Shown: one piece after another, positions 46,380-61,600 of the stretch | Numbering within the stretch: the stretch's first letter is position 1 | How the letters are laid out: the number at the start of each line of letters is the position of its first letter | Assembly: GCA_022695795.1 (NCBI GenBank) | Contig: MU404185.1 | Span: forward strand, 33,825-97,824 | Reading direction: 5' to 3' | Origin: Biscogniauxia marginata | Taxonomy: Eukaryota; Ascomycota; Sordariomycetes; Xylariales; Xylariaceae | Length of the DNA: 64,000 nucleotides | Position numbers and translations under genes: made by a program | The notes under the pieces: model-generated | Database searches by the model: none | What the model was told of the DNA's origin: nothing | Seen by the model: only the letters and a program-made list of their open reading frames with translations

Positions 46380-46784
46380 TATTATAAACCTTCTTTTCTT
46401 CTTATTTCTGTCACGTGTGGGTTACGTGACCAGAAAAGCGGCGTTAAGCGCTTAATTAAGAAAAAACGCCGATAAATCAATGAATTATAAATAAGAGATT
46501 TATAATTTAATGATTTACTTAATAATAAGAAAGGAAAAACGGGTATAAGTAAATTAAGGTTCCTTATATATTTAGTTATTTATTCTAGTTTTTTAGTTAT
46601 TAATTTAAGATTATAATTACTTTTTAATATTATAATAAAAATACCTTAAAATCTCTTAAACGAATAAAGCATTATAAATCATTTAAACTAATCTCAATTC
46701 ATTATTACTTTTAAAACAAGAAAGCTTAATACGTACTTACTTATAAAGTTAATTAACTAGGAATATATAAAGAGGTTTATTACA
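46380..46784 (+). mobile_element. LTR (type A) at 5' side of element 1
   Basis: 405 bp, TATTATAAACC...TTATTACA (mutated TGTTACGAACC...CGTCACA). It is followed by TTTTGATAGCTCC, the presumed primer binding region, and then gag. Its U3 differs from the LTR at the other end of the element (53409-53833). Confidence 0.85.
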
Positions 46785-49700
46785 TTTTGATAGCTCCTTA
46801 ATTAATGTTTAACATTAGTTCAAGAAAAAAGACTTTTAGTTAAATCGTCTTAAAATAAGCATACCCCTTAAAACTAAAGGATAACAAAAAAAGAAATAAG
46901 TAAAAAAATAACAATTAATAAGCACTTAAACGAAAACTTTAAATTTTTTTACGATATGACAAAAAGATTTAAAAGAACTAATATAAGAATTAATTATAGT
47001 TATAACTAAAAAAAGAGCCCTAAAAAGACACCTTTAAAGCTTAATAAAAAAATTATTTAAGGAAAAAAAAGAGGAAGAGGAAAAAGCACCTAAAAAAGAA
47101 AATAAATAAATAAAATAACTTTTACCTCCTAAAAATAAACAACTAAAGCCACTTTTAAACGATAACGACTCTAATAACTTAAACGATAAAAATAATATAA
47201 TAACCCTCGATATAAAAGGTTTTAAACTAATTATACTTAGTAAATATAATAGGTCGAGCGATTTAAAAGGATTTTTAATCTAAGCCGGAACTTACTTATG
47301 GTTTTATTACGAAATAATTATTATTAAGAAATAAAAGGTTCTTATAATATCCTAGCTCCTCGTTAAAACTACTTTAACCTAGTTTTAACTAGTATTAAAA
47401 AATTATCTAGAAAATGGACTAGACACTTAAAAAAACACAAAAAAGGTCTTTAAAGATTACAAGGAGTTTAAAAAACAACTTAAGTTTATATTTAGCAACT
47501 TAATCCTTAAATAACAAGCTAAAACTTAATTTTATAAATTACGACAAAATAAAAAGGCTTTAAACTACGCTATTAAATTCAAGAAACTCGCAAGTTAATT
47601 ATAACTACTTATTAAAAGCTTATATTACTTATTTTATTAAGAACTAAAAAACCATATAAAGAATAAATTATATAAAACAAACCTATATAAAGAAAAGAAC
47701 CTAGAAAAGTTTAATAACTACGTTATAATAGTAATTACTATTAATAACAAAAACTTTAAACGGTACTTTAAAAAGAAAAAAACGATATAACGAAAAAACG
47801 GCGATTAATAAAAAGAAGGAAATCATAAAAATGGTGTTAAAATAAGGAAAAGCACTAGAATTAAGTCAAACCTTATTAAAATTAATATTACTTAAAAGAA
47901 ATAAAAAAATAAAAAAAATCAACTATTAAGTGTTTTAACTATAAAAAAAAAGACATTATAAAAACAAGTACCGAAGTCCCAAGAAACAAAAACCAAAAAC
48001 AAAAGGGATTTCTTAACTTAAAAAAAAAACCTTTAAAGTAAGAGTTCATTTCGAAAACAATAAAGAAGTAAACTAAATATTTACTATTACTACTATTAAA
48101 GTAGAGAAAAACGAGGAGGTCTCTATAAAAAAAAGCTATAAATATCATTAAATCAACCGTAAAAAGCACGACCACTTATATTTAAGGTACTTTACATTAA
48201 AATAAGCCAAATAAAGATATAACAAAAGCGAACTACCATACAAGTACAATACTTATAAACTAGGATACGACTTAAGAATTAAGTTAAATTATAATAAGTT
48301 ACATTAAAGCCATTATAACGACGATAAATACGAAACCTACTAAGTAAAAAGCCAATATAATAGCTTAAACCGGAGATTTTATATAAATAATAATTACAAT
48401 ATTTATTAAAACTTAAATAATATTAGTTAGTTTAATAAGTTATTAAACAAAAAACCTAAAATAAAGCTAAAAATAGAAAAACAACCAAAAAAGGAACATA
48501 TATCGTTATATTAGAGCTTTTATATTAACGACGTTTGTTAAATATATAGAAGTTCTAAGGATAAAGCTAGTTACTATTCTTAAAAACCAGAAAATAATGA
48601 CACGAAAAAAAATAAATATATTTACGACAACGTCTCACGATAGCCACATTATTTTAAAGCATATTATCTTTACTTAAGTTCCAAAAAAAAATAAAACAAT
48701 TATTAAAGGTTATATATATTACACCTTAATATTATGCGATATACACGATTTACTCGAAGCAGGTTTCGAAAAAAACGAAATTAAAAACGAATTATAAGAA
48801 TTATAAAAAAAACTATATTTTTTATAATAACTTAAAGAACGAGCTAAGTATAATACTAGTTTATTTAGCTCCATAAAAAAACACTTAATAAAATAACAAG
48901 TAAAAATACATATAACTAAACTAAGCTATAAACGAATCGTTAAGGCATACCTCAAAAAAAGGGGAAAGTTTTTAGAAATTAATATAAACTTATAAAGAAA
49001 TATTAAATTACCCCTAGTAAACGAACTCAAGAATTCTACACTTTATTTAAAGATAATTTAAAACCTTAAAAAAATTTTAAATTAATAAAAAAATAGATTT
49101 AGGTTATAAAAAGGCCCTCGAAAAAGAATTAAAGTTTTAATGTATAAAATTCTATATAAAAAACAAACCTTTTACTCCTTATTACGTGAAAAACAGCTAA
49201 AGAAATTATTTAAATAATGATTGCTAAAAACACGCTCTTATAAAAGCCTAAAAATGAAAGGATATTTAGGCTATAATAACTTAAAGAAACCTAAAAGAGA
49301 AAAGGCGTAAAAAACCAAAAAACGGTAAATGCTCTCGCTAATAAAGTAGTGAGAAGCCATAAATAACAAGTCCTTATATAAAGTCTAGTCGAGACTTAAT
49401 AATATTATTATAACTAAAGTTAAGTATAATAAAAGGGAATATAAAGCCCTTATAAACTTAGAAGCAAATAAAAGCTATATCTCAACCGAGATAACTCAAA
49501 AAAACAAAATACTATAAATATATAAATAAAGTTTATATTAATTATAAAACTTCGAAAAATATATATTTAGTTATAAAAATAACAAAGTACTAAGAGAAAC
49601 AATTCCTCTCTTAATAACTATTTAAAGACATCTTAAACAAGTCATTTTTAATATTATATATATATTAAGTTATAATATAATATTAAGAATGAATTAGCTT

Positions 49701-52700
49701 AGAAAAAGTAATTCACAAATAAATTTCGAGATAAACACACTTTATTAAGATTAAAAACAAAAAGAGTTAATTATTACGAGTTATAAGATAAGTACCGTAA
49801 ATAACTTTAAAGAAACGAATACAAAAACGAAACATATCGCTTATATGATTTAAGTAACTAAACTTAAAGATCTAACGAAGAAAGTACTATGTAAGTACCT
49901 CCGTTTTTATAAATTATTTAGAAATAAAACAAAAAAAGAATTACTAAAATATAACTAGTAGAACCACTAAATCCACTTCAAAGAAGGAAAATAACTAAAA
50001 CTATTCCTAGTATATTTTATAAATCAAGAAAAACAAAAAACACTATAAAAAGGAATTTAAAAGGATCTTAATAAAGGATATATTCAAGAATTAAAGTCCT
50101 TTTTAAAATACCCAGTAATTATAATACTTAAAGTTAACAAAAACGGGAAATAACGTATTAATAAAAAAGGAAACCTAGTGTAGCGATAAATAAATAATTA
50201 CTAATATCTTAATGAAATAACTAAAAAAAACGAATATTTATTACTATTAATAAAACTCATAAGAAAATAAATTAATAAGGCCTAAATCTTTATAATACTA
50301 AATCTTCGCAATAAATATTATATAATTAAAATAACTAAAAAATACGAATAATATATCGCATTCTAAATAATATATAAGCACTATAAATATAAAGTTATGC
50401 TATTTAGACTTACTAATATACTTACTACATTTTAACATATAATTATAACGATTCTTTATAAGTTTCTAGATAAATTTATATTTATTTATTTAAACGATAT
50501 ATTAATTTACTTAAAAAGCGAGAAGAAATATAAAGAATATATAAAACAAATGTTAAAAGCCCTGGAAAAAGTAAACCTACTTATTTATCCGACTAAAAAT
50601 AAATAGTATATCAAAAAATTAAATTATTTAGGGTTTATAATAAGTTCAAAAGAAATCCGCATTTAAAAAAGAAAAATAATAATAATTAAGGATTAACTAG
50701 AACTTAAAAGTATTATAAATATACACGTATTTCTTGGTTTTATTAATTATATTAAATAACTTATTAAGGATTTCGGGCGGATCGTTAAACTATTAACGGA
50801 ATTAATTACCTTAGCGAAAACAAGAAAAGCTTTCTATTTTATTAAAAAAGCTAAACGAGCTTTTTAGTAACTAAAAGAAGTTATAATTAGTAAAGTTATA
50901 TATAAACTTCTAAACGAAAATAAGAAGAAACGACTAAAGATAAACGCCTTAAATTTCGCTATTAAAATAGTTTTAAAGCAACTAGAAAATAATAGAAAAT
51001 AATACTTAGTTATATACCTATTTAAAGCACTATATAGTGCTAAATTAAATTATTAAATTTATAATAAAGAATTATTAATAGTTATTAAAGTATTAAAGGA
51101 ATAAGAACTATAACTTAGTAAAACTAAAGAACTTATTAATATATATTTAGATCATAAAAACTTTACACGATTCATAATAACACAAACGCTTAATTAAAGA
51201 CATAAGCGTTAAATGATTTTCCTATTTAAATTCAATTTTAGAATTTAGCATATTAAAGAAAAAGAAAATATTTAAGTAGATCTTCTTAATAAAAAGGGAG
51301 ATTATAAATCAAAAATCAATAAAAGAGATATCTAGATGTTTAAACAACAAAATGATAAATTAACATAAAAAATTAAAAATAACGTTTTAAGAAAAATTAC
51401 AGTTAAAAAGAAAAATAATTATAATCTTAACAAGGATTTAGCGACGAACGTTTTTCGTATAAGGAAAAGGTATATATATTAAAACGAGTATAAGACAAAT
51501 TCGTTAAAGAATTTGACTTTCTAGGAATACGATAAACAATTAAAAGAATTATAAAGAATTATAACATTTATAATAAAGCTAAAGTATTAAGATATAAACT
51601 ATATAAATTATTATAGTTAACTTAGATACTTAATAAAGCGTGATATATAATTACATAGGATTTTATAATGAAACTTCTAAAGTTAAAAGATCTTATTATA
51701 AAAGTACTTTATAATAGCATATAGGTAATCGTTAATAGATTCACGAAATATGCCTATTTTTTATTATTTAACGAATTAAATATAATAAAATAATTAGTTT
51801 TTAATTTTTAAAAAAAATATATTAGTAAATATAAACTATTAAAACGTATTATTTTAAATAAAAATAAGTTGTTTATTTTAAAATTTTAAATAAACCTAAT
51901 AAAACGAATAAAAGTTAAATAAAAGTTATTTATAACGTATTATCTTTAAATAAACGAATAAATAAAAAGATTAAACTAAATAATAAAACAATATTTACGA
52001 AGTTATATTAACTAGGAAATAAATAATTAAGTAAAATTACTACTAATAACCTAAATAGTATATAACATTTCGATTAACGAGAATATAAAAATATCATTAT
52101 ATAAAGTAATATATAAGTAGAAAATAAAAGTTTAAAGATAATTAATTAAACTTATAAAAGTACTAAAAGTTAAAATAAAAGCCCCGAAAGTAGAAGTACT
52201 ATTTAAAAAGGTTTAAATAGTATAATAACAGCTATAAAAAGAATTATAATTTATTTAAGATAAAATAACAAAGTATTATAATAAAAAAAGAATTAAAGGA
52301 CTAATTCTTAAAAGAAAAGATATAGTTTATTTACTTCGTTAATAACAAAGCGTAATATTAAAAACACTTTAAATTAAAATAAAACGACTTAACGAAAAAC
52401 TTAAATTTAAGAAATTAAGATTATATAAAATTAAAAAGGTTATTTTAAAAGTTAATTATAAGTTAACGTTACTAAAAAGATTTAAAATATATTTTATATT
52501 TTATATTTTACTTTTAAAATTAATATTAAATAATGTTATACTAAAAAACTAATTAAAATTTAAGGAAAACCCTAATAAATACGAAATAAAAAAATATTAA
52601 ATTTAAAATTAATTAAAAATTAATTATAATATTTTATTAAATAAAAAGGTTATTTACTAAAAAAGAATACTTAGGAATTACTTAAATATTTAAAAAATTT

Positions 52701-53408
52701 AACGGCTAAGTTTAAGAGTTTTCACCGCTAAAACCTAAATCGCTTAGGGGGATTTAAGGACCTAAGTCGTGATTTAGCTAGGACTAATTAAAAGAGAGGA
52801 AAGCCCCCGAAATAAGTACGCCTTACTCGGATTCGAGTTAACATAACAATTTCTCCGTGCGTTACTACTTTTTATTAAAGCGTTATTATTCCGCCTTAAT
52901 AAGCTTTTATTTTTTTTAACTTATTTAAATTTTTAAGTTTACGTTAAATAAATTTTACCTCCCGCTCGCGAAGAAACTTAGACTATCGATTTAAGCGAGA
53001 TATACAAATTAAAAATTCCTAAAAACTTTAAAGAATATGTTAATACTTCTTAAAAGCCGTATATTTCTCTTTATTAACGCGTAATTTTTTTAATCGAATA
53101 TTTTTTAAAGAATTAAAAGAAATGCGATTTCCGTCGTATTAAAAAACGTTTAAATTAATATAGTTTTAATACTTTTTATAACTTTTTAATATTTTATAAA
53201 CAAAACCTTAATCGAAATAGCGAGAATACGATATAACTTCGAAATTAAACTTGATAATCGTAAAAGCTAGTTCACGGCGATATTTAATAGGATTCTTTTT
53301 CGAATTTAGTTAAAAACGTTTAGTTATCCTTTTTAAAGATATAATGGAAAATAGTAAATATTAACTTGGAGTATTTTAAAAATAAAACAAATTAAAAAGG
53401 AAAAATAG
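46785..53408 (+). mobile_element. RIP-mutated Ty3/gypsy chromovirus internal region, element 1
   Basis: About 6.6 kb, plus strand, all frames broken. Traces in order: gag; CCHC zinc knuckle at about 47931-47971 with most cysteines changed to Tyr codons (TGC/TGT to TAC/TAT); protease region; reverse transcriptase active site read as YLND at 50487-50498 (first catalytic Asp lost by G to A); RNase H about 50,940-51,220; integrase from 51,500, lacking a 66-bp segment with the zinc-finger histidines; integrase C-terminus and chromodomain trace from about 52580. A polypurine-like AAAAAGGAAAAATAG precedes the 3' LTR. Compared with element 3 it has an extra segment of roughly 80-90 bp near 48,430-48,510. 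Confidence 0.88.
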
Positions 53409-53833
53409 TATTACGAATTAATAAGGGTTAAAAAAGTAAAAGGTTATATAAACATAGGTTACGTGACTTATAATAGCATTTTCTACTATTTTTATAAAGA
53501 ATAAAAGAAAATAAATATATTTTTTATTGTTTTTATAAAGAATTATAAATAATAAGGGAAAATAAAAAGCATTATTTTAAGGGGGAATTAAATATAAAAA
53601 GAATGGGATTTCTTATATATTTAATTATTCATTTTAGTTATTTAGCTATTAATTTAAGACTATAGTTATTTTTTAATATTATAATAAGAATACCTTGAAA
53701 CCTTTTTAACGAATAAAATATTAAAAATCACTTAAACTAATTTTAACTTATTATTACTTTTAAATCAAGAAAACTTAGTACATATTTACTTGTAAAGTCA
53801 ACTAACTAAGAACATATAAGGAGGTTCGTTATA
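53409..53833 (+). mobile_element. LTR (type D) at 3' side of element 1
   Basis: 425 bp, TATTACGAATT...CGTTATA. R-U5 matches the family; U3 (53,409-53,600) is unlike any other LTR here. Left flank AATAG, right flank TAACT, no duplication. Its right neighbour starts in the middle of pol. Confidence 0.85.
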
Positions 53834-55141
53834 TAACTATTTAAAAACATTTCAAGCAAATCATTTTTAACATTATATATATATTAAATCACGATATAAT
53901 TCTAAAAATGAATTAGCTTAAAAAAAGTAATTTATAAATAAATTTCGAGATAAATACGCTTTATTAAAATTAAGATTAAAAGGAACTAATTATTACGGGT
54001 TACGAAATAAGTACCGTAAATAACTCTAAAAAAACGAATATAAAAATAAAATATATCGCTTATATAATTTAAGTAACTAAACCTAAAAATTTAACGAAAA
54101 AAATACTACGTAAATACCTCCGTTTTTATAAATTATTTAAAGATAAAATAAAAAAAGAATTACTAAAATATAGCTAATAAGATCACTAGATTTATTTTAA
54201 AAAAGGAAAATAATTAAAATAATTCTTAATATATTTTATAAATTAAGAAAAATAAAAAGCATTATAAAAAGGAATTTAAAAGGATCTTAATAAGGAATAT
54301 ATTCGAAAATTAAAGTTTTCGTTAAAATACCCGGTAATTATAGTACTAAAAATCGATAAAAATAAAAAGTAACATATTAATAAAAAAGAAAATCTAATAT
54401 AACGATAAGTAATTAATTATTAACACCTTAATAAAAAAAAACAAATACTCGTTACCGCTAATAAAACTCATAAAAAAACAAATTAATAAAGCTTAAATCT
54501 TTATAATATTAAATATTCGCGATAATTATTATATAATTAAAATAACTAAAAAACACAAATAATATATCGCTTTCCGAATAATATATAAACATTATAAATA
54601 TAAAGTTATATCATTTAGATTTATTAATACACCTATTACATTTTAACATATAATTATAATTATCTTTTATAAGTTTTTAAATAAATTTATATTCGTTTAT
54701 TTAAACGATATATTAATTTACTTAAAAAGCGAAAAGAAGCATAAGAAATATATAAAACAAATATTAAAAGCCTTAGAAAAGATAAACTTACTTATTTACT
54801 TAATTAAAAGTAAATAGTATATTAAAAAACTAAATTATTTAGGGTTTATAATAAATCTAGAAAAAATCCGTATTTAAAAAGGAAAATAGTAATAATTAAA
54901 GATTAGCTAGAACTTAAAAATGTTATAAACATATATACATTTCTTAGTTTTATTAATTACGTTAAATAACTTATTTAAGATTTTAAGTAAATTATTAAAC
55001 TATTAACAAAACTAATTACCTTAGCGAAAACAAAAGAAACATTTTGTTTTATTAAAAAAGCTAAATAGGCTTTTTAGTAATTAAAAGAAATAGTAATTAA
55101 CGAGGTTATATGTAAACTTTTAAACAAAAATAAGAAGAAAC
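53834..55141 (+). mobile_element. RIP-mutated pol fragment
   Basis: Plus-strand fragment collinear with 49,617-50,930 of element 1: end of protease region, reverse transcriptase with a TATTTAAACGAT active-site trace near 54,700, start of RNase H. Truncated on both sides. Confidence 0.85.
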
Positions 55142-55185
55142 GTGATGGTTGGATGACAAACAAGGACTGTGTCCCCACATGGAAA
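55142..55185. other. Unmutated 44-bp island of unknown origin
   Basis: Normal base composition, no match to other elements in the window, squeezed between the RIP-mutated pol fragment and the type C LTR. Confidence 0.6.
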
Positions 55186-55639
55186 TGTTACGAACCATGG
55201 GAATAAAGGGATTCCATACCAGGGTATCGTGGCACGAACCAAGGAATTAATGAACAGGTTGGTTCCGTTCCGGTCATGATGTAACCTCACGTGACATGGA
55301 TATAGTGGGATATCATATCCAACAGGGATAAATATAAAGGAATTTCATATCCATTAATATTTAACATACCAAACAATAGAAATATATATAAAGAAAAACA
55401 AGTATAAGTAAATTAGAATTTCCTTATATAATTAATCTCTTTATTCCTTAGTTATTAATTTAAAATTATAATCACTTTTTAATATTATAATAAAAATACC
55501 TTAAAACCTCTTTAACGAATAAAACATTATAAATTAATTAAACTAATTTTAACTTATTATTACTTGTAAATTAAGAAAACCTAATACGTATTTACTTATA
55601 AAGTTAATTAACTAAAAACATATAAGGAGGTTCGTTACA
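55186..55639 (+). mobile_element. 5' LTR (type C) of full-length element 3
   Basis: 454 bp, TGTTACGAACCATGG...CGTTACA, same length as the 3' LTR at 62353-62806. The first about 180 bp (U3) are not mutated, the rest is RIP-mutated like the body. Carries CCTCACGTGAC. Confidence 0.93.
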
Positions 55640-58600
55640 TTTTAATAACTCCTTAATTAATATTTAATATTGGTTTAAGAGAAAGGACTTTTAATTAAAT
55701 AGTCTTAAGACAAACATGCCCCTTAAAACTAAAGAGTAATAAGAAAAGAAATAAGTAAAAAAATAATAATTAATAAGCTTTTAAACGAAAGCTTTAAATC
55801 TTTTTATAGTATAACTAAAAAATTTAAAGAAATTAATACAAGAGTTTATTATAATTGTAATTAAAGAAGAATTATAGGAAGACATCTCGAAAAATCAGTA
55901 AAAAAAAGCATTTAAAGAAGAAGAAAAAGAAGAGAAAGAAATACCTAAAAAAGAAAATAAATAAACAAAATAACCCCTACCTCTTAAAGATAAATAACCA
56001 CTTTTAAACGATAGCGACCTTAACGACTTAAATGACGAAGATAATATAATAACCCCCGATGTGAAGGGTTTTAAATTAATTATACCTAGTAGATATAATG
56101 GGTTAAACGATTTAAAGGGATTTCTAATTTAAGTTAGAACCTATTTACGGTTTTATTATAAAACGATTACTATTAAAGAACAAAAGGTTTTCACGATATT
56201 TTAACTCCTTGCTAAAACCGCCTTAACCTGGTTTTAACTAGTAATAAAAGATTATCTAGAAAACGGATTAAACGCCTAAAAAAACACGAAAAAAGTCTTC
56301 AAAAATTATAAGGAGTTTAAAAAACAACTTAAGTTTATATTTAACAATTTAATCCTTAAGTAATAAGTCGAAGCTCGACTTTATAAACTACGACAAGATA
56401 AAAAGGCTTTAAATTACGCTATTAAGTTCAAGAAACTTGCAAGCTAATCACAACTACTTATTAAAAATCTATATTATTTATTTTATTAAGGATTAAAGAA
56501 CTATATAAAGAATAAGTTATATAAAATAAATTTATATAAAGAAAGAAACCTAAGAAAGTTTAATAACTACGTTATAATAGCAATTTCTATTAATAATAAG
56601 AACTTCGAACGATACCTTAAAAAAAAAAAACGATATAACGAAAGAATAGCGATTAACTAAAAAAAGGAAATTACAGAAGTGGTGTCAAAATTAGAAAAGG
56701 CACTAAAACCAAGTTAAACCCTATTAAAATCAACGTTATTTAAAAGAAATAAAAAAAACGAGATAAATTAACTATTAAGTATTTTAATTATAAAAAGAAA
56801 GGACATTATAAAAACGAGTACCGAAGTCTTAAAAAACAAGAACTAAAAACAAAAAGGATTCCTTAACCTAAGAAAAGAGTCGTTAAAATAAAGGTTTAAT
56901 TCGAAAATAACGAAAAAAATAAACCAAGTATTTATTATCGGTATTATTAAGGCAAAAAAGATCAAAGAAACCTTTATAAAAAGAGTTTATAAATCTTATT
57001 AAGTTAACCGCAAAGATTATCCAAAAAATAACCACTCGTATCTAGGATATTTCACATTAAAACAAGCTAAACAAAGATATAACGAAAACGAATTACTATA
57101 TATATATATAATAACTATAAACTAAAATACGACTTAAGAATTAAGTTAAACCATAATAATTTACATTAAAGCCACTATAAAAATGATAAATGCGAAACCT
57201 ATTAAGGAAAAAGCCAACACGATAACTTAAACTAAAAGCTTTATATAAATAATAACTATAATGTCCATTAAAGCTTAAAGGAATATATATCGTTATATTA
57301 AAGCTTTTATATTAACGATGTTTATTAAGTACATAAAAGTTTTAAAAATAGAGCTAGTTACTATCCTTAAAAACTAAAAAGTAATAACATAAAAGAAAAT
57401 AAGTACATTTATAATAACACCCCACGATAGCCACATTACCCTAAAGCATATTATTTTCACTTAAGTTCTAAAAAAAGTTACGAAGTAATAACTAGAGGTT
57501 ATATGTGTTACACCTCGATATTATACAATATACACGACTTGCTTAAAGCAGGTTTTAAAAAAGACGAGATTAAAAAAGAATTATAAGAACTATAAAAGGA
57601 ACTACATTTTCCATAATAGCTCGAAAAACGAATTAAATACGATACTAGTTTATTCGGCTTTATAAGGAAACACTTAATAAAGTAGCAAGTAAAAACACGT
57701 GTAATTAAATAAAGCTATAAATAAATCATTAAAGTATACCTCAAAAAAAGAGGGAAGCTCTTAGAAATTAATATAAACTTAAGGGGAGATATCGAGATAC
57801 CCCTAGTAAGTAAACTTAATAATTATTTATTTTATTTAAGAATAATCTAAAACTTCAAAAAATTCCGAGTTAATAAAATAAACTTAAGTTATAAAAAGGC
57901 CCTCGAAAAAGAATTAAAGTTTTAATATACAAAGTTCTACATAAAAAATAAACCTTTTACCCCTTACTACGTGAAAAGTAATTAAAGAGACTATCTAAAT
58001 AATAATTACTAGAAACACGCTTTTATAAAAGCCTAAAAATAAAAGAATATCCGGGTTATAATAACTAAAAGAAAACCAAAAAAGAAGGAACATAAAAAAC
58101 CAAAAAACGGTAAAAGCTTTCGCTAGTAAGGCAGCGAGAAGCCATAAATAACAAGTCTTTATATGAAGTTTAATCGAGACTTAATAACATTATTATAACT
58201 AGAGTCAAGTATAATAAAAGGAAGTATAAAGCCTTAATAGATTTAAGAGTAAATAAAAACTACGTCTTAGTAAAGGTAGTTTAAGAAAATAAAATATTAT
58301 GGGTATATAAATAAAGTCTATATAAACTATAAAACTTTAAAGGAAATATATTTAGTTACGAGAATAATAAGGTGTTAAAAGAAATAATTCCTTTCTTGGT
58401 AATTATTTAAGGATATTTTAAATAAGTTATTCTTAATATTATACATATATTAAAGCACGATATGATCTTAAAAATAAATTAATTTAAAAGAAATAATCTA
58501 CGAATAAATTTCGAGATAAACACGCTTTATTAGGATTAGAAACAGGAGGAATTAACCATTATAGGTTATGAGATAAGTATTACAAGTGACTCTAAAGAGA

Positions 58601-61600
58601 CGAATATAAAAACGAAATATATTACCTATATAATTCGAGTAACCAAACCTGAAAATCCAATAAAAAGAGTATCGCGTAAGTACCTTCGTTTCTATAAATT
58701 ATTTAAAGATAAAACAAGGAAAGAATTACTAAAACATAGCTAGTAGGATTACTAAATCTACTTCAAAAAAGGAAAATAACTAAAATTATTTCTAATATAT
58801 CTTATAAATCAAGAAAAACAAAAAGCACTATAAAAGAGAATCTAGAAAGATCTCAATAAAGGATACATTTAAAAATCTAAATCCTTATTAAGATACCTAG
58901 CAATCATGGTATTTAAAGTCGACAAAAACGGAAAACAACGTATCGATAAAAAAAGAAACTTAGTATAACGACGAGTAATTAACTATTAACACCTTAATAA
59001 AATAACTAAGAAAAACGGATATTTATTACTATTAATAAAACTCATGAAAGGATAAATTAGTAAAACTTAAATCTTTATAGTATTAAACCTTCGTAATAAA
59101 TATTATATAATTAAAATGGTTAAGGAATATGAATAATATATAGCTTTCTAAACGATATATAGATATTATAAGTACAAAGTTATGCTATTTAAACTTACTA
59201 ACGTACCTGCTACGTTTTAACATATAATTATAATAGTTTTCCGCAAGTTTCTAGATAAATTTGTATTTATTTACTTAAACGATATACTAATTTACTTAGA
59301 AAACGAAAAGGAACATAAGGAACATATAAAGTAGATGTTAAAAGCCTTGAAAAAGGTAAACCTACTTATTTATTCGATTAAAAGCGAATAATATATTAAG
59401 AAACTAAACTATTTAAGGTTTATAATAAATCCAAGAGAAATTCGCATTTAAAAGGGAAAAATAACAATAATTAAGGATTAGCTAGAACCTAAAAGTGTTA
59501 TAAACGTACGCGTATTTCTTAGTTTTATTAACTATATTAAATAACTTATTAAAGATTTCAAGCGTATCGCCAAACCATTAACGGAATTAATTACCCTAGT
59601 AAAAACAAGAGAGGCTTTTTATTTCATTAAAGAAGCCAAATAAGCTTTTTAACAGCTAAAAGAAGTTATAACTAGTGAGGTTATATATAAATTTCCAAAA
59701 AAAAAAAAAAAAAAAACGACTAAGGATAAACGCTTTAAATTTCGCTATTGAAGCAATTTTAAAGCAATTAAAAGACAATAAGAAATAGTACCTAGTCGCG
59801 TACTTATTTAAAGCACTATATAGTGCTAAATTAAATTATTAAATCTATAACAAGGAATTATTAGTAGTTATTAAAGCATTAAAGGAATAGGAACTATAGC
59901 TTAACGGAACTAAGAAACCTATTAATATCTATTTAAATTATAAGAACCTTATATGATTTATAATAACATAAACGCTTAACTAAAAATACAAGCGTTAAAT
60001 GATTTTCTTGTTTAAGTTTAATTTTAGAATTTAGCATATTAAGGGAAAGGAAAATATCTAAGCAAATTTTCTTAGTAAAAAGGGAGATTATAAATCAAAA
60101 ATCAACAAAAGAGATATCTAAATATTTAAATAACAAAATAATAAATTAGTTGTATTAATTTATATATAAATTAATATAAGAAACTGGAAATAATAGTTTA
60201 AAGAAAATTATAATTAAAAAGAAAAACAATTATAGTTTTAACAAGGATTTAACGACGAACCTCTCTTATATAAGGAAAAAGTATACGTATTAAAACAAGT
60301 ATAAGACGAATTTGTTAAAGAATTTCACAAATATCCTTTACATAGCCACCAAGGGATTTTCAAAACAATAAAACGACTTTAAAAGGAATTCGACTTTCTA
60401 AAAATACGATAAATAATTAAAAGAATTATAAAGAATTACAACATTTATAATAAGGTTAAAGCATTACGATATAAACTATATAGATTATTATAACTAACCT
60501 AGATACTTAACAAGGTATAAAATATAATTATATGGGATTTCGTAGTGAAACTTTTAAAGTTAAAAGATCTTACTATAAGAGTACATTATGACAGTATATA
60601 GGTAATTGTTAACAAACTCATGAAATACGCCTACTTCCTATTATTTAACGAATTAAGCATAATAGAATAGTTAGCTTTTAGTTTCTTAAGAAAGTACGTT
60701 AATAAACATAGGTTACTAAAACGCGTCGTTTTAAATAGAAACAAACTATTTACGTTAAAATTTTGAATTAACTTAATAAAACGAATAAGAATTAAATAAA
60801 AGTTATTTATAGTGTATTATCTCTAGATAAATAAGCAAATAAAGAAATTAAACCAAATAATAAAATAGTATTTATGAAGTTATGTTAATTGGGAAATAAA
60901 TAACTAGGTAGAATTACTATTAATAACCTAAATAGTATATAATACTTCGATTAACGAGGATATGAAGATGTCATTATACGAAGCAATGTACAAGTAAAAA
61001 GCGGAAGTTTAAAAATAACTAATTAAACTTATAGAAATACTAAGAGTCGAAATAAAGGCCCCGAGAGTAGAAGTACTATTCGAAAAGATTTAGGTAGTAT
61101 AATAATAGCTATAAAAAGAATTATAGTTTATTTAAAATAAAATAACAAAGTATTATAATAAAAAAAGAATTAAAGGACTAATTCTTAAAAAAGGAGATAT
61201 AATTTACTTACTCCGCTAACGATAAAGCGTAACATTAAAAACACCTTAAATTAAAATAAAGCGACTTAGCGAAAAACTTAAATTTAAGAAATTAAGACTA
61301 TATAGAATCGAGAAGGTTGTTTTAAAAGTTAATTACAAGTTAGTACTATTAAAAGGATTTAAAATACATTTTATATTTCATATTTCGCTTTTAAAATTAA
61401 CACTAAATAACGCTATACTAGAAAATCAATTAAAATTTAAAGAAAACCTTAATAAGTACGAAGTAGAAAAAATATTAAATTTAAAACGAATTAAAGGTTA
61501 ATTATAATATTTTATTAAATAAGAAGGTTATTTACTTGAGGAAAATACTTAGGAACTACTTAAACATTTAAAGAATTTAATAAATAAACTTAAGAACTTT

